Assembly (NCBI GenBank): GCA_947095585.1
Contig: OX352763.1
Coordinates: 37,188,010 to 37,252,009, forward strand
Reading direction: 5' to 3'
Length of the DNA stretch: 64,000 nt
DNA from: Nephrocerus scutellatus
Taxonomy: Eukaryota > Arthropoda > Insecta > Diptera > Pipunculidae
The position numbers and the translations under genes are program-made. This document shows, one piece after another, positions 1 to 11,816 of this stretch (the first letter of the stretch is position 1; the number at the start of each line of letters is the position of its first letter). The notes beneath the pieces are model-generated. The model was not told the DNA's origin. It saw only the letters and a list, made by a program, of their open reading frames with translations, and made no database searches.

Positions 1-54
1 CGGGCAGGCCGACTCGTCGGTTTCCCATTCAAAGATCTTCTGCTTCATTGCCAT
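1..54 (-). CDS. Possible N-terminal coding exon, cut by window edge
   Basis: Read on the minus strand, an ATG at 54-52 (a second in-frame ATG at 48-46) opens 18 codons that run off the window. The peptide is mixed and charged (Lys/Glu/Asp-rich with a Trp and a Cys), and the local base composition is less AT-rich than the DNA beside it, as expected for a fly coding exon. The flank at 55-330 looks like 5' UTR or promoter-type DNA with a CAG run. I do not recognise the protein. With only 18 codons this could be chance; the next exon or continuation lies outside the window. Confidence 0.3.
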   Translation of the reverse strand, partial: MAMKQKIFEWETDESACP

Positions 55-980
55 ATTCTTCTTATTGCAAATATGTAGACTTAACTAAGAGATACAATAC
101 GTGCACTTCAATAACAAACTAATGAACGCTACAATGTCGACGACAGAGCACACGAACACGACACATCATCATCATCTGCATGTTGTTGGTTAACAATATT
201 CCACAGCAGCAGCAGCAGCTCGGTTCAATTCGAAACTCAAAATTCATAAGCCAAACAGCGGGCACTGCTCAAATACAAATGGAGCTGCTCAGACGTCTTC
301 AATGTTTAATTCTAGGAATAAATTCCTTTGTTTAGTGGATATCTCTATCTGTGAGTGTGTGAGCTGTTTGCATTTTTGCATACCACAACTGCTGACACTG
401 AAAATGGTCATTGGAAATTGTTAACGCAGGGCGGTGTAATGCTTTGGATAGGTGAATGGGGCGATGATCGCTTACGATTGCTTATCGACAATTTGACGAC
501 TGACCGACCAACTGACCATCACACATCTACAAATACGAATGTGCTAAATAGTTTACTACACTTACTACTTGTCATTCATGCCGCCATCAAACAGGAAGAA
601 CATCTTTTCACACATCCCCAACAAGCACGAGGAGTACTTTTTAGCAAACGTTAGTCCCCCCCCCCGCCCGCCTCCTTCCATCCTATGAGCGACGAATTTT
701 ATTTATTTTATTGCAAATTTACATTTAGAAATGCGGTTAAGGTTCACACACTTAATAATTGACGGCGGTCTGGTAGATCGCCTTGATCGTAATCGTGATC
801 GTTCACTGAGGCACACATGCGAGTATTGCACTGTCTTGATGCGTGACTATAGTTGTCAAAATGTTTCAATGGCTACATCATAGTAAGAATCTTATAATTT
901 GGTAAGTATTTGGTCAAAAGAACTTGGATCCCTTGGAATGTTTCAAACATTTCATGTTGATGTTTTCAAACATTCCTGAG
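55..980. other. Non-coding, no recognised feature
   Basis: I see only low-complexity patches: a short CAG run near 206-222 and a C-rich run near 654-671. The short open frames here have no domain signature and use non-ATG starts. If the minus-strand exon at the left edge is real, the first few hundred bases would be its 5' UTR and promoter. Confidence 0.5.
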
Positions 981-984
981 ATCC

Positions 985-1345
985 AACTAAAAAAATTACT
1001 TGTCAGTACGCAGAATTACTTTTTAAAATACAAAATTAGTTTTTAGTACTTACTCAGAATTACTTTTAGAACACAGAATTACTTTTTTAGTACACAAATT
1101 TGTTTTAACGTATGGGAGGGCGATTACTTTTTAGGCCACACAATTACCTTTTTAGTACACAAAATTACTTTTTTAGTACACATAATTGATTTTAAGTACG
1201 GGAAATTACTTTTAAGGCCACACAATTACCATTTTTGATTCACAAAATTACATAAAATTAAGTTTATAGTCCATGAAATTACTTTTTAGTACACCTGTTT
1301 CATTTTTGTACGCAAAAATACTTTCTTGTAGACAAAATTCCATGC
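985..1345. repeat. Degenerate AT-rich tandem repeat
   Basis: A motif close to TAGTACACAAAATTACTTTT recurs roughly every 25-35 bp about ten times with substitutions and small indels. Variants with GGCCACACAATTACC alternate with it, so the array is old and diverged. No coding capacity. Confidence 0.7.
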
Positions 1346-1915
1346 AAATTCCTTTGATTTATTGTTCTTATTACTAGCCTTTAAAAAAACCAAAAAATAA
1401 TTCAGTACTAAATTGCTAAAAAATTAGTACACAAATTTAAAAAAAAAAAAAAAAAATTCGGGTTAAACTTTTCTACGCCAAAATTCTAATAAAATGCTTT
1501 TGCGTTAAAGTATTTAGTAAAATTTTAGAACATTTGATAGAGATAGAGTAGAGATAAAGTTGGTAGAAACCACAGACATATCAAAGAGGCGCAACAGGAA
1601 TCGGAATCAAAGCGGAAACAAAAGATACGAGACAAAATGGGACGCAGATCTTGTGAAAGCTAGGGAGGACCATTTAAAATAATTGTTGAGAATTATTCGC
1701 AATACTCGTATATGTATAACAAAAGATCTGCGATCGCATATCTCTTTATTTTATTATAGCAGTCGATCCCATGGTATGGTCTGAATATCATAAAATCTAT
1801 TTCAATTTGGCAATGAAGTAATGGAAGTTATAGTAAATTTGGCAACAACAACAACACAATTTGCAAGCGGCACATTAATTATCATTCGTCGTTCATGCGG
1901 GTGTCAATATCGAAT
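1346..1915. other. Non-coding, no recognised feature
   Basis: AT-rich sequence with an A-run near 1438-1456. No ORF or repeat structure that I can name. Confidence 0.5.
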
Positions 1916-1919
1916 GGTC

Positions 1920-3600
1920 TTTCTTGGAACGATGCATAAAATTAACTAATTACGAGTACAGTAATTCAACTTATAACGAGTTTGAAGCACTGTCTGATTC
2001 AATTTCAAGAATTGTCACTCAATATCCTCACACTGAAATCGTTATTGCGGTCGATTTCAATGTACACACAATTCTGGCCAGATAACACCCGTAGGAAGGT
2101 TGTTGAGTTATTCGCGGAGTTTAACAAACTCACTCAGCTTGTAAATAAGCCTATAAGAATTCCAGACATTGCAAATCATTCCGCCAACACCCTTGACTTG
2201 TTCCTTACCCTCTCATCCTAATAAATACTAAGTCAAATACTAAGTATTATCGCCAATGTATAATCCCCTAGTATTGCAATACGAGAGGACGGCCTTAACA
2301 ACTTCTTTGGGAGTATTATTAACTAGCCGCTGTTGTTTCGCGATGAATGCCGCCGCTGATACCTTATTGGTATGAGACACTTTATCCCAAGGCTGACAAA
2401 CCAAAGAAAGATGGATGGTATGACTCAAGCTGTAAAGAGGCTTCTAGGATTAGAGAGATATGCTTTTGGCTTTACAAAGTAAGCCCTACCGAATAAATTT
2501 CAAACGAGCCAAAAATCATTGCAATGCTCATCTTCGGCGAGTCAAATTCGCCTGCGACCAAAAATTAAGGCAAAAAATACTACAATGTCCCAAAGGTAGT
2601 AAGAATTTTTGGTCATTCGTGAAAAGAATCAAAAATACAGCCTCGTCGTCGATTCCAACGCTCATTTGTAATGGTATTCCAGTTGTCAGCTCTAAGGACA
2701 AGACACATTTTGCAGCTAGCTACACGGTTCCAGATTGTGCGTTGCTTCCGCCTTAACTTCCGAGAAAACTCCATAATACAGATCTACATTCGTAATCGTT
2801 TAGTTGCTAGACTAAACGATCTCAGCACTCAAAATCCGCTGGACCAGATGGTATTTCCCAATTAATTCTGAAGAGGTTTTCTTCCAAGCTGGCCATACGA
2901 TTGCGTAAGCTTTTCCATACATCCTATTCTTCTGGACTCTACAGCCTTTGTCCAGTCCATACCCAAAAAAGGCGAGCCATCGTCTCCTTCTTCGTACCGA
3001 CCCATATTTCCAATGTCATGAAAACGCTGCTCAATTTTCAGCTCATGAATTATCTTAAAACTAACGCAATCCTTAGTGACCGGCAGTACGGATTCTATTG
3101 GTGATTTGATGGTATATCTCACCGAACAGTGGAACCGATCTCTGCATCAATTTGGTGAACACAAATCTGATATTTCCAACGCATTTAACAGAGTTGAGCA
3201 TCAAGCTCTAAGTCCAAAAGGCGTGCTTATGGAAAACTCTTCATTGAATTAGAATTTTGAACCGCTCAATTTAAGTTGTCTTGGACGATTTAAAGTCTAA
3301 AATATATCACATAAATGCTGGCGTTCCCCAGGGCTCTATTTGGTCCTCGATACTCTTTCTCGTTTAATAAAAACGATCTCTTGTACATTACTTCTAATTC
3401 AATTCATTCTTTTGCTGACGACAGTAATCTTAGCTTCGCATATGAGTTTGAGGAACTTTTTCCCACTTCTTACTCAACGAACTAGATATGTTACGCACAT
3501 TAAATTCTAACTGAAGTTTCGTCTTTCCACATCACTATGATCCACAGGCATTCAAAAACAAGCACATAGGCATCTCCTCTTTTCACCTGCTTTTCCTTAA
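1920..3600 (+). mobile_element. Degenerate CR1/Jockey-like LINE, endonuclease to RT
   Basis: A broken non-LTR element read in several frames. In order: an endonuclease piece with a VDFNVHT-like motif (~2040-2070) followed by a LANHSANTLDLFL-type stretch to about 2215; the linker between endonuclease and RT (2460-2690) with QKILQCPKGSK and FWSFVKRIKN; then RT pieces around 2810-3480, including SNVMKTLLNFQLMNYL and a GVPQG region near 3320. Stops and frameshifts are frequent, so it cannot encode a working protein. The linker peptide is almost the same as in the minus-strand fragment at 52830-54790, so both come from one subfamily, distinct from the open element at 11.8 kb. Confidence 0.8.
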
Positions 3601-3639
3601 CGACTGTGGTGTACCAAGGATATCTTCTTTTTTTCTTTC

Positions 3640-4672
3640 CTTTACTCCGCGGGGGAGCATAGGACTTCTACAAACGCCCGCCAACGAACTCGATTTATCG
3701 CCTGAGGGTTCAAGACATGCCACTCAGTCTCCTGGAATCGTGCTTCCTCTTCTATCGTCCTTTTCCATGTCTTGCTAGGATGGCCAACTCGGCGGCTTCC
3801 TTGTGAATTCCAGTCGAGCGCTAATTTTGTAATATCGTCCGCTGGCTTTCTCAAAGTATGGCCAATCCAGCTCCATTTTCGTCGTTTGATGGTGATCGCG
3901 ATTGCTTTCTGCTGCGCTACTCTCCACAAGTCTTGATTGGTGATAATGTCCGGCCAACTTATTCTCAGTATCCTCCTTAAGCACTTGTTGACGAAGACTT
4001 AGAGGCGCGTCGCAATTAACTCTGTGACTTTCCATTTTTGGCAGCCATACACAAGTACTGAGAGAACCTTAGACCTGAAGATGGTTAGCTTCGGATTCCG
4101 GGAGATTTGCGAGGTTTTCAAGATATTATTTAGCATAGTGTAGCGCCTTGTTTACACGAGAGCACCCCTATTTTTTGACATCCAGCTGCCCAAATAACAA
4201 AACTTATCGACTTCCTCTATCTGATGTCCGTCAATCGAGAGATCAGATGTTCCACTAGCGTTAACGCGAGGTAGTTTTGTTTTTGAGACGTTAATTTTTA
4301 AACCCACTTTGTTAGCGTGGAGTTCTGGTGAGTTTACTTTTCGTTTCATGTCACCTAGCGATTGTAATTGAAGACAAATATCATCGGCATAGTCCAGGTC
4401 TTCTAGGTGGTGAAAAACATTCCATGGCAAACCCGATGGAGTACGGGTTACTATTTTAATCATCGAGTCGATGTTAATTGTGAAAAGCAATGGTAGCCTT
4501 GCTTGACTCCCGAGTAGATGTTGAAAGGTGAGCCAAGATGACCGTTATGAATGACGCGACATGTAGAGTCACGGTACAGCTCCTTAATGATGTTAATGAG
4601 TTTTTCCGGAACACCATAGCTAGATAAAATCTGCCACATAATCTTTCGCCCACGCTATCAAACGCTTTACAA
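3640..4672 (-). mobile_element. RTE-like LINE fragment, RT plus C-terminus
   Basis: Minus-strand pieces in order: KAFDSV (RT motif, ~4665), a stretch matching YGVPEKLINIIKELY, a GVKQG-like block, then LDYADDICL (RT catalytic YADD, ~4380-4410) and EEVDKFCYLGS (~4180-4220). The C-terminal part (3642-3929) has RRKWSWIGHTLRKP, a DWN-QGSRR-G-P segment and TWKRTIEEE, typical of RTE-type endonuclease-reverse transcriptases. Frameshifts separate the blocks. The end at ~3640 (CSPAE then stop) matches the plus-strand scrap at 41195-41370, so these are two copies of one family. Confidence 0.75.
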
Positions 4673-4676
4673 AAGC

Positions 4677-4849
4677 GTCATAAGGCCAAGTTCTTTTAAG
4701 ATATATCATTCGAAAAGGAGCGTATATATAAATCAGGTAAGGAAAATCTGTGGATAGTTATCTAAAGCCAAATTGGACTAATGTCGCTTTGCGGAAGTGT
4801 CATAAGACCAAATGCTAAAATTTGGTATTGTCAGTTGGCCTTATGTCAC
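4677..4849. mobile_element. 173-bp TIR element (MITE-like)
   Basis: The left end GTCATAAGGCCAA (4677-4689) and the right end TTGGCCTTATGTCAC (4835-4849) are near-perfect inverted repeats. A third, internal relative of the end (GTGTCATAAGACCAAA) lies near 4797. It sits just beyond the last recognisable RT codon of the minus-strand RTE remnant, which suggests insertion into that LINE. No coding capacity. Confidence 0.6.
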
Positions 4850-6660
4850 GGCATCCTTTAGTACATCCCAACCACGCGGTGTTAGTAGGAAGGTGGGTGT
4901 TCATGTCAGCTTGTTTTTTATAAGAAAAACGTTTGTAACCTACAAACATGATATTTATGATCTGTTTGACACTTCAGCTACCTGCGCTGCACTGCAATGC
5001 TATGCGTCATACGACTGAATTTTGTGCACGCATGCCATGCAAGAATGTATCCGTACCTTCGAATAAGAAGAGCAAGCGAGCCATGCAACCAAAACGTATC
5101 TGGAATTTTATCATTCGCCATAGAATGCGATAACGTCTATTTATCTGCTTCTTCTTTTTTCGCAGCAGACGCACACGCACTCACACACTCACAACGTTCA
5201 CATGGTCTCATACGTTGGGCAACTGCTCCAACAAAAAATAGAAAAGATAACGTAAGAGCCAACTGTAGATATACATCAATGTACATGTATGTATATGATG
5301 TTAGCAATAACAAGAAATACCATTACAGTTGTATCAGCTGTCTGATGGGGAGCATGAGCACCGCTGAGCTAGAAACAACGAGAATTGCTAGCTGTGCATA
5401 GGCTATGACTAGTCGCCGGCGGATGGGATGGCTTGTTGGGCTGTTGGCAATTTTAGGCAATGTGTAATCGCAATCGCAAGTTGCGGTTTTGGCAAAAATC
5501 TTTTAATAGAATGTCCAACACATGCCGCACAGACACACACACAACACCAACAAATGAACCATATCAAAAGCTAACCTCCCTACTAACTCCTGCTAAACTA
5601 CCATAAAATGTGAACCAACGCCAAAAAAAAGAATAAATTATTGTACTTAAAAGTGAACGAGTATTGAAATTGGAATGAGAAGGAGAGAGAGGCAGAGAAA
5701 AAACCACCCAATAAGGGGGATCGCAGAACAACAACAACAACAACGAGCCATTATTTTGGAGGAGGAAGCGTTGTGTAGTATCAACACATTACACTAACTG
5801 CTAAAAATATCCACCACCACCACCACCAACACTTCGGACAAACGAACGGACGGACAGACAAAATTCAAAGCTTTTATTTGATTTGATTCGGTGGTACTCG
5901 TATTGCATTGAGTTGGAGTAATATCATGGTTGTTGGGGGAGGGGTTGGTTTTGCGCGGAGTATATGGGGTAGTATGATTGTTGTTAGCCGGCGGGCGAAT
6001 CACACACACACATACACACGCATACACGTATCTCAATCAAATTGATATAAAGATTTGGATGCGATGTGATTTCGTTTGTGACATTTCTTGAGATTTGTTT
6101 ATTTTTTTGTTTTAAACAAAAACTTTAATCTGCTACTTTTTGGGTTATGCTAATAACTACTTTTTATTTTTTTATGTTCTATATCAATAGTGCTGTAGAG
6201 TTAAGGACACATAAACATAATAATAGCTACACGCGCTGTTTTTGCTCTATGGTGTTTTGTTTAGATTTAGAACAACCGACTTTAGATGATGGGTGGGTGG
6301 GGACGGAGGCTGTGTTGGACTCTTGTTTACTCTAAAAACAAATCCGATTTAATGAACAACAATTAAATATCTAGTCTAGATACATTTCTACGACTGTGTG
6401 CAAGATAAAGTTATTTTCGCAAGAAATGTTATAACGACACCTATAAACAGTAAGTTACAAAAAAAAGTGGCGCATCTTGAAAATTTGCAATAACTTTTGT
6501 AAGTTCCAAAAAAAAACGTTTTATTAAACACAGTTTTGTTTATTAATATAAAAATAAGTAATATCTCGCAGTCTTCTATGAATATTTGTACATACTCTTG
6601 CGTCGGGAATGCGACGAGTTTGGAATCTGCGTTGATATTCATTGCGTGCTCGTGATGCAT
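4850..6660. other. Non-coding, no recognised gene
   Basis: Mostly AT-rich sequence with (CA)n/(AC)n patches near 5166-5190, 5530-5545 and 6000-6026, an AAC run near 5731-5744, and a CCA run near 5812-5827. Open frames here are short and without domain features. It may be intronic or intergenic. Confidence 0.5.
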
Positions 6661-6663
6661 TAC

Positions 6664-7258
6664 CATCACAAAATCCGTTGAAAAAAAAATAAAGGCCCAC
6701 CCAAGAATCCCTCAAATCCACCTCAAGACTCCTCTAAAGATACTCTTAAAACCCTCTCAAGACCCCACTTAAGATCCTCTTAAGACTCCTTTCAAAACTC
6801 AAGACGTCCTTCAAGACCGTCTCGAGCCTCCACTCACAACCCTCTCTAATCCTCTTAAGCTCCACTCAAAACCACCTTAACACCCCACTAAAGTCCCCTC
6901 TCAAAACCTTCTAAAGACTGCCCAAGAATCCCTCAAAATCCTCTTAAGAGCACCGCAGGTCCCATCAGGACCCTCTAAAAATCCACTCTAGGCCCTCTTA
7001 AGATCTCCTCAAGACGCCACTTAATAACCTCTCAAACCCCGTCAAGACCTCCTTCAATCACCCCTCAGGAACACCTCAATTCTGTTAAGACCCTCTCAAT
7101 AACACACTAAACACCGTGTCAAAATCCACTTAACACCGTATTAAAACCCACTCAAGAACCCCCTCAAGGTCCTATCAAAAATCCCAATCAAGATCCTCCA
7201 AAAATCCCCTCACGACCCCTCCTCAAGACCTTCTTAAAAACCCCATAAGATCACTACT
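6664..7258. repeat. Pyrimidine-rich degenerate minisatellite
   Basis: About 590 bp built from variants of CCTCTCAAGACCC / CCACTCAAGA / CTCTTAAGA at irregular 14-22 bp spacing. One strand is strongly C+A/T-rich and almost lacks G except in the AAGA core. It ends abruptly against the LINE fragment at 7265. Confidence 0.75.
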
Positions 7259-7264
7259 ATCGAA

Positions 7265-7720
7265 GTGGAATGGAATTCATCGTCTGGGATGAGACAAGCC
7301 AAGAAGCTACTGAAATACAGCATTAGTCATATGAACAGGGCCCTCAAACTGGACCGCTATACACTAAGAACACTAGTCTGGTATTTCCCAGGACATGGCC
7401 CATTCCATGGCAATCTTTTGAAAATAGGTAAATCGCAATCGGACCGCTGCCGATTCTGCAATGAGGTTAAGGAAACATCAAAGCACATACTCTTCGTATA
7501 CGTAGCCCTCACCCAGAAAACAATAAAACATTTCAAGGCTCACACAGTTCCCTGGCCGAATGTCAGACCAATCGCATTGTCTGATGTGGTGGCGTTTACG
7601 AAAGAACTGAGCGATCACATAATTTGGTAAAACATCAGGGACGCACAGGGCTCTATAACCCCACCTATTATTATAGTAATAATAATAACAAACGCCTGGT
7701 AGCAAATAATCTTGACATCA
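7265..7720 (+). mobile_element. I-like LINE, C-terminal end
   Basis: A 121-codon open frame carries the C-terminal region found after RNase H in I/R1/LOA-type LINEs: an RQAKKLL-type start, a TLVWYFPGHGPFHGNLLKIG-like segment, and a CRFC...H zinc-knuckle in which the last Cys seems lost. After the stop, the DNA has TAATAATAATAA (about 7675-7688), the simple-repeat tail typical of I-type elements. The 5' part is missing. Confidence 0.75.
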
Positions 7721-7739
7721 CTTCGATGACAGCGTGAAT

Positions 7740-8205
7740 AGAAAAGCTTTTAAAGTGACTCTTGCTTTTTCTAATGCAGTATTTACGTATCCATTATAGT
7801 ACAGAAACTTGTCCAAATAGACACACAAATATCGCATTACAGTCTTTGTTGACATCCGAAAAGCATTTGCACCAGACATTTGTAGGTTCTTCCAATTCCG
7901 ACGCAGATCGTGATTTCCGCGCCTTAGAGGGGGCATTTTGAAGTGCTAATCTTAAGCTTCCATGTTTCACAGTATGCCTGAAACTAGTCGAATTTGTCTT
8001 GGAGCTTACTTTGAATCTCATCGATTCTTGATCCGTGTCGTCAACGTATGCTATAGACTCGTGCACGTCCTTCAGTACTTCAGAAAAAAATATATGTTGA
8101 ACAATAGTGGCGCCGTTACTGTGCCCTGTGGCAGACCGTTAGCAATATTAAATATTTCATCTGTCGTATTTTCTCTATCGGTTACCACAAATTTCTAAAT
8201 GGTTA
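7740..8205 (-). mobile_element. Non-LTR RT fragment, minus strand
   Basis: On the minus strand a GLPQGTVTAPLLFNIYF-type block (around 8100-8150), then IAYVDDTD (RT catalytic box, near 8040-8060), then a segment like QSKLQDKFD and TWKLKIS. These are consecutive RT motifs of an I/Jockey-type LINE, but frameshifts divide them. It abuts the TIR of the mariner relic at 8212, which may have inserted into it. Confidence 0.7.
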
Positions 8206-8211
8206 TGTCTC

Positions 8212-8729
8212 TAACGGGTGTCTAACGACCAGTACTCTGGCAAATCATCATGCACAGTGACTCCTGCTTGAACAACGCTAGCAAACTATCCAAATTTACT
8301 TTGTAAAACAGTCGTCGATTCGCACAACTTATAGACGTCTTTCTGATTTTTATGGCGCACATAGGAAGCTTTATTGTTGGCGATCGACTTTTTTAAATGA
8401 ACATTTGGCGATAACTTGATTTTGAGAATGGACTTATCAATCAGCCTCCAAGGTCGTGCGTTATTTCATATCGGGCCACGTGAAGTCACTGGTTTATGTA
8501 ACAATTGATGCCTTGGATGCCAACCTTGTTCGTACTATTTGAGCAGTGCTCGAAAAGGTGGCCCAAAATTGGACGTTAGGTATGCGCCTCATATGGCCGA
8601 AATCATTTTCGAATGTTAATGCCGTGTATTGGTCTTCGCGAATGTACAAACAAATTTGATTAAAATTCAACTTTTGGTGTTATTTTTTGCAATTGCAAGT
8701 TCTATCGGGCTTAAAAAAAACACCCGTTA
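8212..8729 (+). mobile_element. Internally deleted mariner-like element
   Basis: Ends TAACGGGTGT (8212-8221) and ACACCCGTTA (8720-8729) are inverted repeats beginning with TA. Inside, plus-strand reading shows C-terminal transposase pieces: FGDNLI, NQPPRSC, VKSLVYV, TIDALDANLVRTI, EKVAQNWT and a terminal AEIIFEC stop. These match the Tc1/mariner transposase type with a PPRSCDLTPLDY core, here missing its N-terminal half. Same family as the relics at 40335-41060 and 45780-46035. Confidence 0.75.
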
Positions 8730-10735
8730 TATGATCCACTGACATTAAAGACATTTTTTTCCTTATTTTTCCTAACGCCCACGATTTTGAGCTTGAAACA
8801 CTCGTATAAGGGAGCAAAACCCTTGCGCGTGTGCACTAAAAAAACAAACAAGTAAATTATTAACATAATACCAATATTAGGACTGAGCCAACTTTCGGTT
8901 ACTTGTTTTCTTCCCGTAAGTGGTCGATGCATTCAAATTTTGGAGCTCTTGTGTTGCCACACACTCTTGGCCATAGGCGTGTCGGTAATAAAAACTACCT
9001 CACTTCCAGACTAGAGAGACAATCAAACTGAAGCGATTTAAATCGACTTTTTTCTCAGTGTATTTGCCCGTAAAATGAGCACAAAACGAAGTGGTAAATA
9101 GTAACACGGTCAACTTGAAAACACAACAATGACATAGACTGCTAGTACCTAATACCAAAAAGTATCACAAACCAAAACCTTGACTTTGGTTTTACGAGCA
9201 CGATTTTGAAACGTGCAGCTTACTTTTCGTCACTACAACAATAAGACTTGGTGGTTACTTGAATCTTAACATTGCTATCTAATGTGCGATAATATTATTT
9301 CAAATACAAAGGAGTCATAAAAATACGTAGCTGTAGGTAGCTGGAAAGTGTTAATGGAATTATGTTAATTTTTTTTTTGGTAAAAAAAACAATAATTAAA
9401 TGCCCTGCAATTGAGTACACTACACTAAAGAGATACAAATCAATGTGGTACACACGGCTTCTCATGAAAACCGATTGCTTAAATGCATTTTTATAGTTCT
9501 TCTGATAAGTTACGTTCAAAACTATTTGTTGTAACTGTATGTAAGTATGTGTGTGTGTGTTTTTCAGCGAACGAAAAACTGAAAACAAAAAGCAATTAAG
9601 CCATCGTTCAGTTCAACTGCCGAAAAAACTGGGCAACAACAACAAACTAAACTAAGGAATAATTGGAGAGAGAAAATCCAACCAACTTCTTTATAGAACC
9701 TACAACGACGAAAAACTAGATAACTTTCAAGGACAGAATGTGAACGGCCTGACAAGTAGTTAATAAATACGAGAACGGCTGACTGACTTGTAGCTAGTGA
9801 GGGTTTTGTCGTGCGAAAGGTAGGAAGAACAACAAGGTGGGTGGAGAAGGTGGTGTTGCTGACACACAAGTAAATGAAATAGCAATTAACAAATCTTCAA
9901 CTTCAGCTTTAAGTTGGGAGTTTGGCAGTTTCTGCGATGATGTCTTACGCACTTGAGAATGAATCTGTCTCACCACAGCCTCCCTCCACAGCCACTACTC
10001 CATTACGAAAGCCACGCAATATCTGGAGATCTGGTCGACAGAATTACTTTGTACCCAATTGGCAAAATCTCTGGTTTTTCGTACATTGCGCTGTTTGCAA
10101 TTTTCGTTAGAAGGTTAAACGTGCGATGGGGTACCCTCCTCGTTTTTTTTTGTCAAATTTGGTTGCTGTTAATTAGTGGATGCTTCTAAAGTGTGAAATT
10201 TTAAATGGCAAGCGTTTTCAGCAACCGTAAATAGATAATGGACGTAGCCATAGAAAATGAAATCTACACCAGTGATTACTGAAAAAATATTGTTTATTGA
10301 TTGTTGTTTTTTGTTCATTGTGCTATTAGTTAGCGTTCGCAAATTGTTGGCATTTTTTGCCGGTTAATTAACTTAAAGTTTGAAAAAAAAAATCCGTAAG
10401 TACGGGTCAGTGAACCTTTTTGTTTTGCGTTGCTTTATGTTAAATTTTAAAAGTAGATTTTAGCTCAATTACTTGCATAGTGACTTGTTTGCAGAGTTAA
10501 TTTGCGGTAATGATTTTAAGAATTAAAAATAATGTACATTGTTTGATATTGAAGATTTAATTTTTTTCAAAAAAGTGGCCTTGTACCTAGAAGCTAGAAG
10601 AGTTACAGGTTATGAAGTGATGCAGGGTCAATAGTAAATATCTTCGCTTTAAAACGCTACGCAAACCGCACTCCGGTGAAGGGACCCATACGATTTTTTT
10701 TCATAATTAACCAATTAATCAACCCTTTAAGTATT
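8730..10735. other. Non-coding, no recognised gene
   Basis: Moderately AT-rich DNA. ORFs of 60-100 codons occur on both strands but overlap each other and show no domain. A short (GT)n lies at 9548-9560. I cannot assign a feature. Confidence 0.5.
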
Positions 10736-10739
10736 TGCC

Positions 10740-11170
10740 ACATAAACTGATACACCCTGTATATAAAAAAACAGTACTAAAGGTTAAAAAGCTATTTAGA
10801 ACTAAATGTATGTTCCCAAATTTAATTGAAAATTTGTGTATGTAAGATTAGTAAAAATCAGTTAGTTTTGCGTAGACAAAAATATTTAGTACAAAACAGA
10901 GGCAACAGCGTTGTTTAGTACTAAGTTTGTATTTTAATTATGTTGAATCGAAAATATGCTGATATTAGAGGACATTGATTTGATTTTCAAGTCAAACGCA
11001 AGCAAAAAATATATACAAAAAATTAAAATAAATTTTCTTTAAAATAATTGAAAATATTTTTTCATATTTTCATTTTAATTAAAATAACCTTTTTTCATTA
11101 TTTCAAATTGTGTTTAATACCATACAGTAGTTATTGTTGTGTTAAAAAATTTTAAGATTAATTTTTCAAA
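10740..11170. repeat. AT-rich dispersed repeat with TAGTACTAAA motifs, left part
   Basis: Contains GTTAGTTTTGCGTAGACAAA near 10861 and repeated AGTACTAAR/TTTAGTAC motifs, plus a GTTGAATCGAAAATATGCTGAT stretch. The same words recur on the other side of the LINE at 15155-15800 (for example near 15328 and 15400), so the LINE interrupts a diverged repeat array. Confidence 0.6.
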
Positions 11171-11321
11171 TCTAAAAGTGTTAAATTTATTGGTCAAGAT
11201 CGATACAGAAAGCAAGATCTTAAAAAGAACAAATTGGTAATTTGAAAAACAAAAATATCAACAAAAGTGGAGTAGATTTACCAAAGCGGAAACAATAGCC
11301 AATTAATAATCGCAGAGTCTG

Positions 11322-11576
11322 GTGCTGTTGGATAATTTAAACGAAAAGATCATCACACTGAATCAACAAAAGAAGTCAAATAAAATCCAAACGACAAAAA
11401 TTGCTGAACTCGAAAAGCGGTTACAGGTGTTTTCCAATATTGTTCATCAAGCGTGGATACTGCTGATAGCAATACCATCAAAACAAAGACATCATATCGT
11501 AACGTTACCAAAGAATCAGACACAAAAAAGCAGTTACGTTAAAAAGTATTGTTATTCAAGTTTTTATTTTATTTGA
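11322..11576 (+). pseudogene. Possible LINE ORF1 remnant (coiled coil)
   Basis: An 84-codon frame whose first 40 residues are Lys/Glu/Gln/Leu-rich with heptad spacing (NEKIITL...KIAELEKRLQ), as in the coiled coil of LINE ORF1 proteins. The frame opens at a non-ATG codon, and the second half shows no domain. The position just upstream of the ORF2 of the 11.8 kb LINE supports an ORF1 relic, but no RNA-binding domain or CCHC knuckle is visible. It may also be unrelated. Confidence 0.3.
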
Positions 11577-11816
11577 ATAGTTTTCAGAAGTAGAATTTTT
11601 ATTGACTTTCTGTCTCAGTAGCTGTGCGTGCCTTTTTCGTTTGTTAGGCCTGGTACTACAAACGAATGAGTAACGTTTTCACTGTTGAGTGGTTGGTTCG
11701 TAGAAATTCTTCTTATTATTGTTATTTATAATATTTTTTGATTTTTTATATTATTATTATCTTATTTTACGTATATTTTCATCATCTTGACGGGTTCGGT
11801 ATTTTTAATTTGTAAA

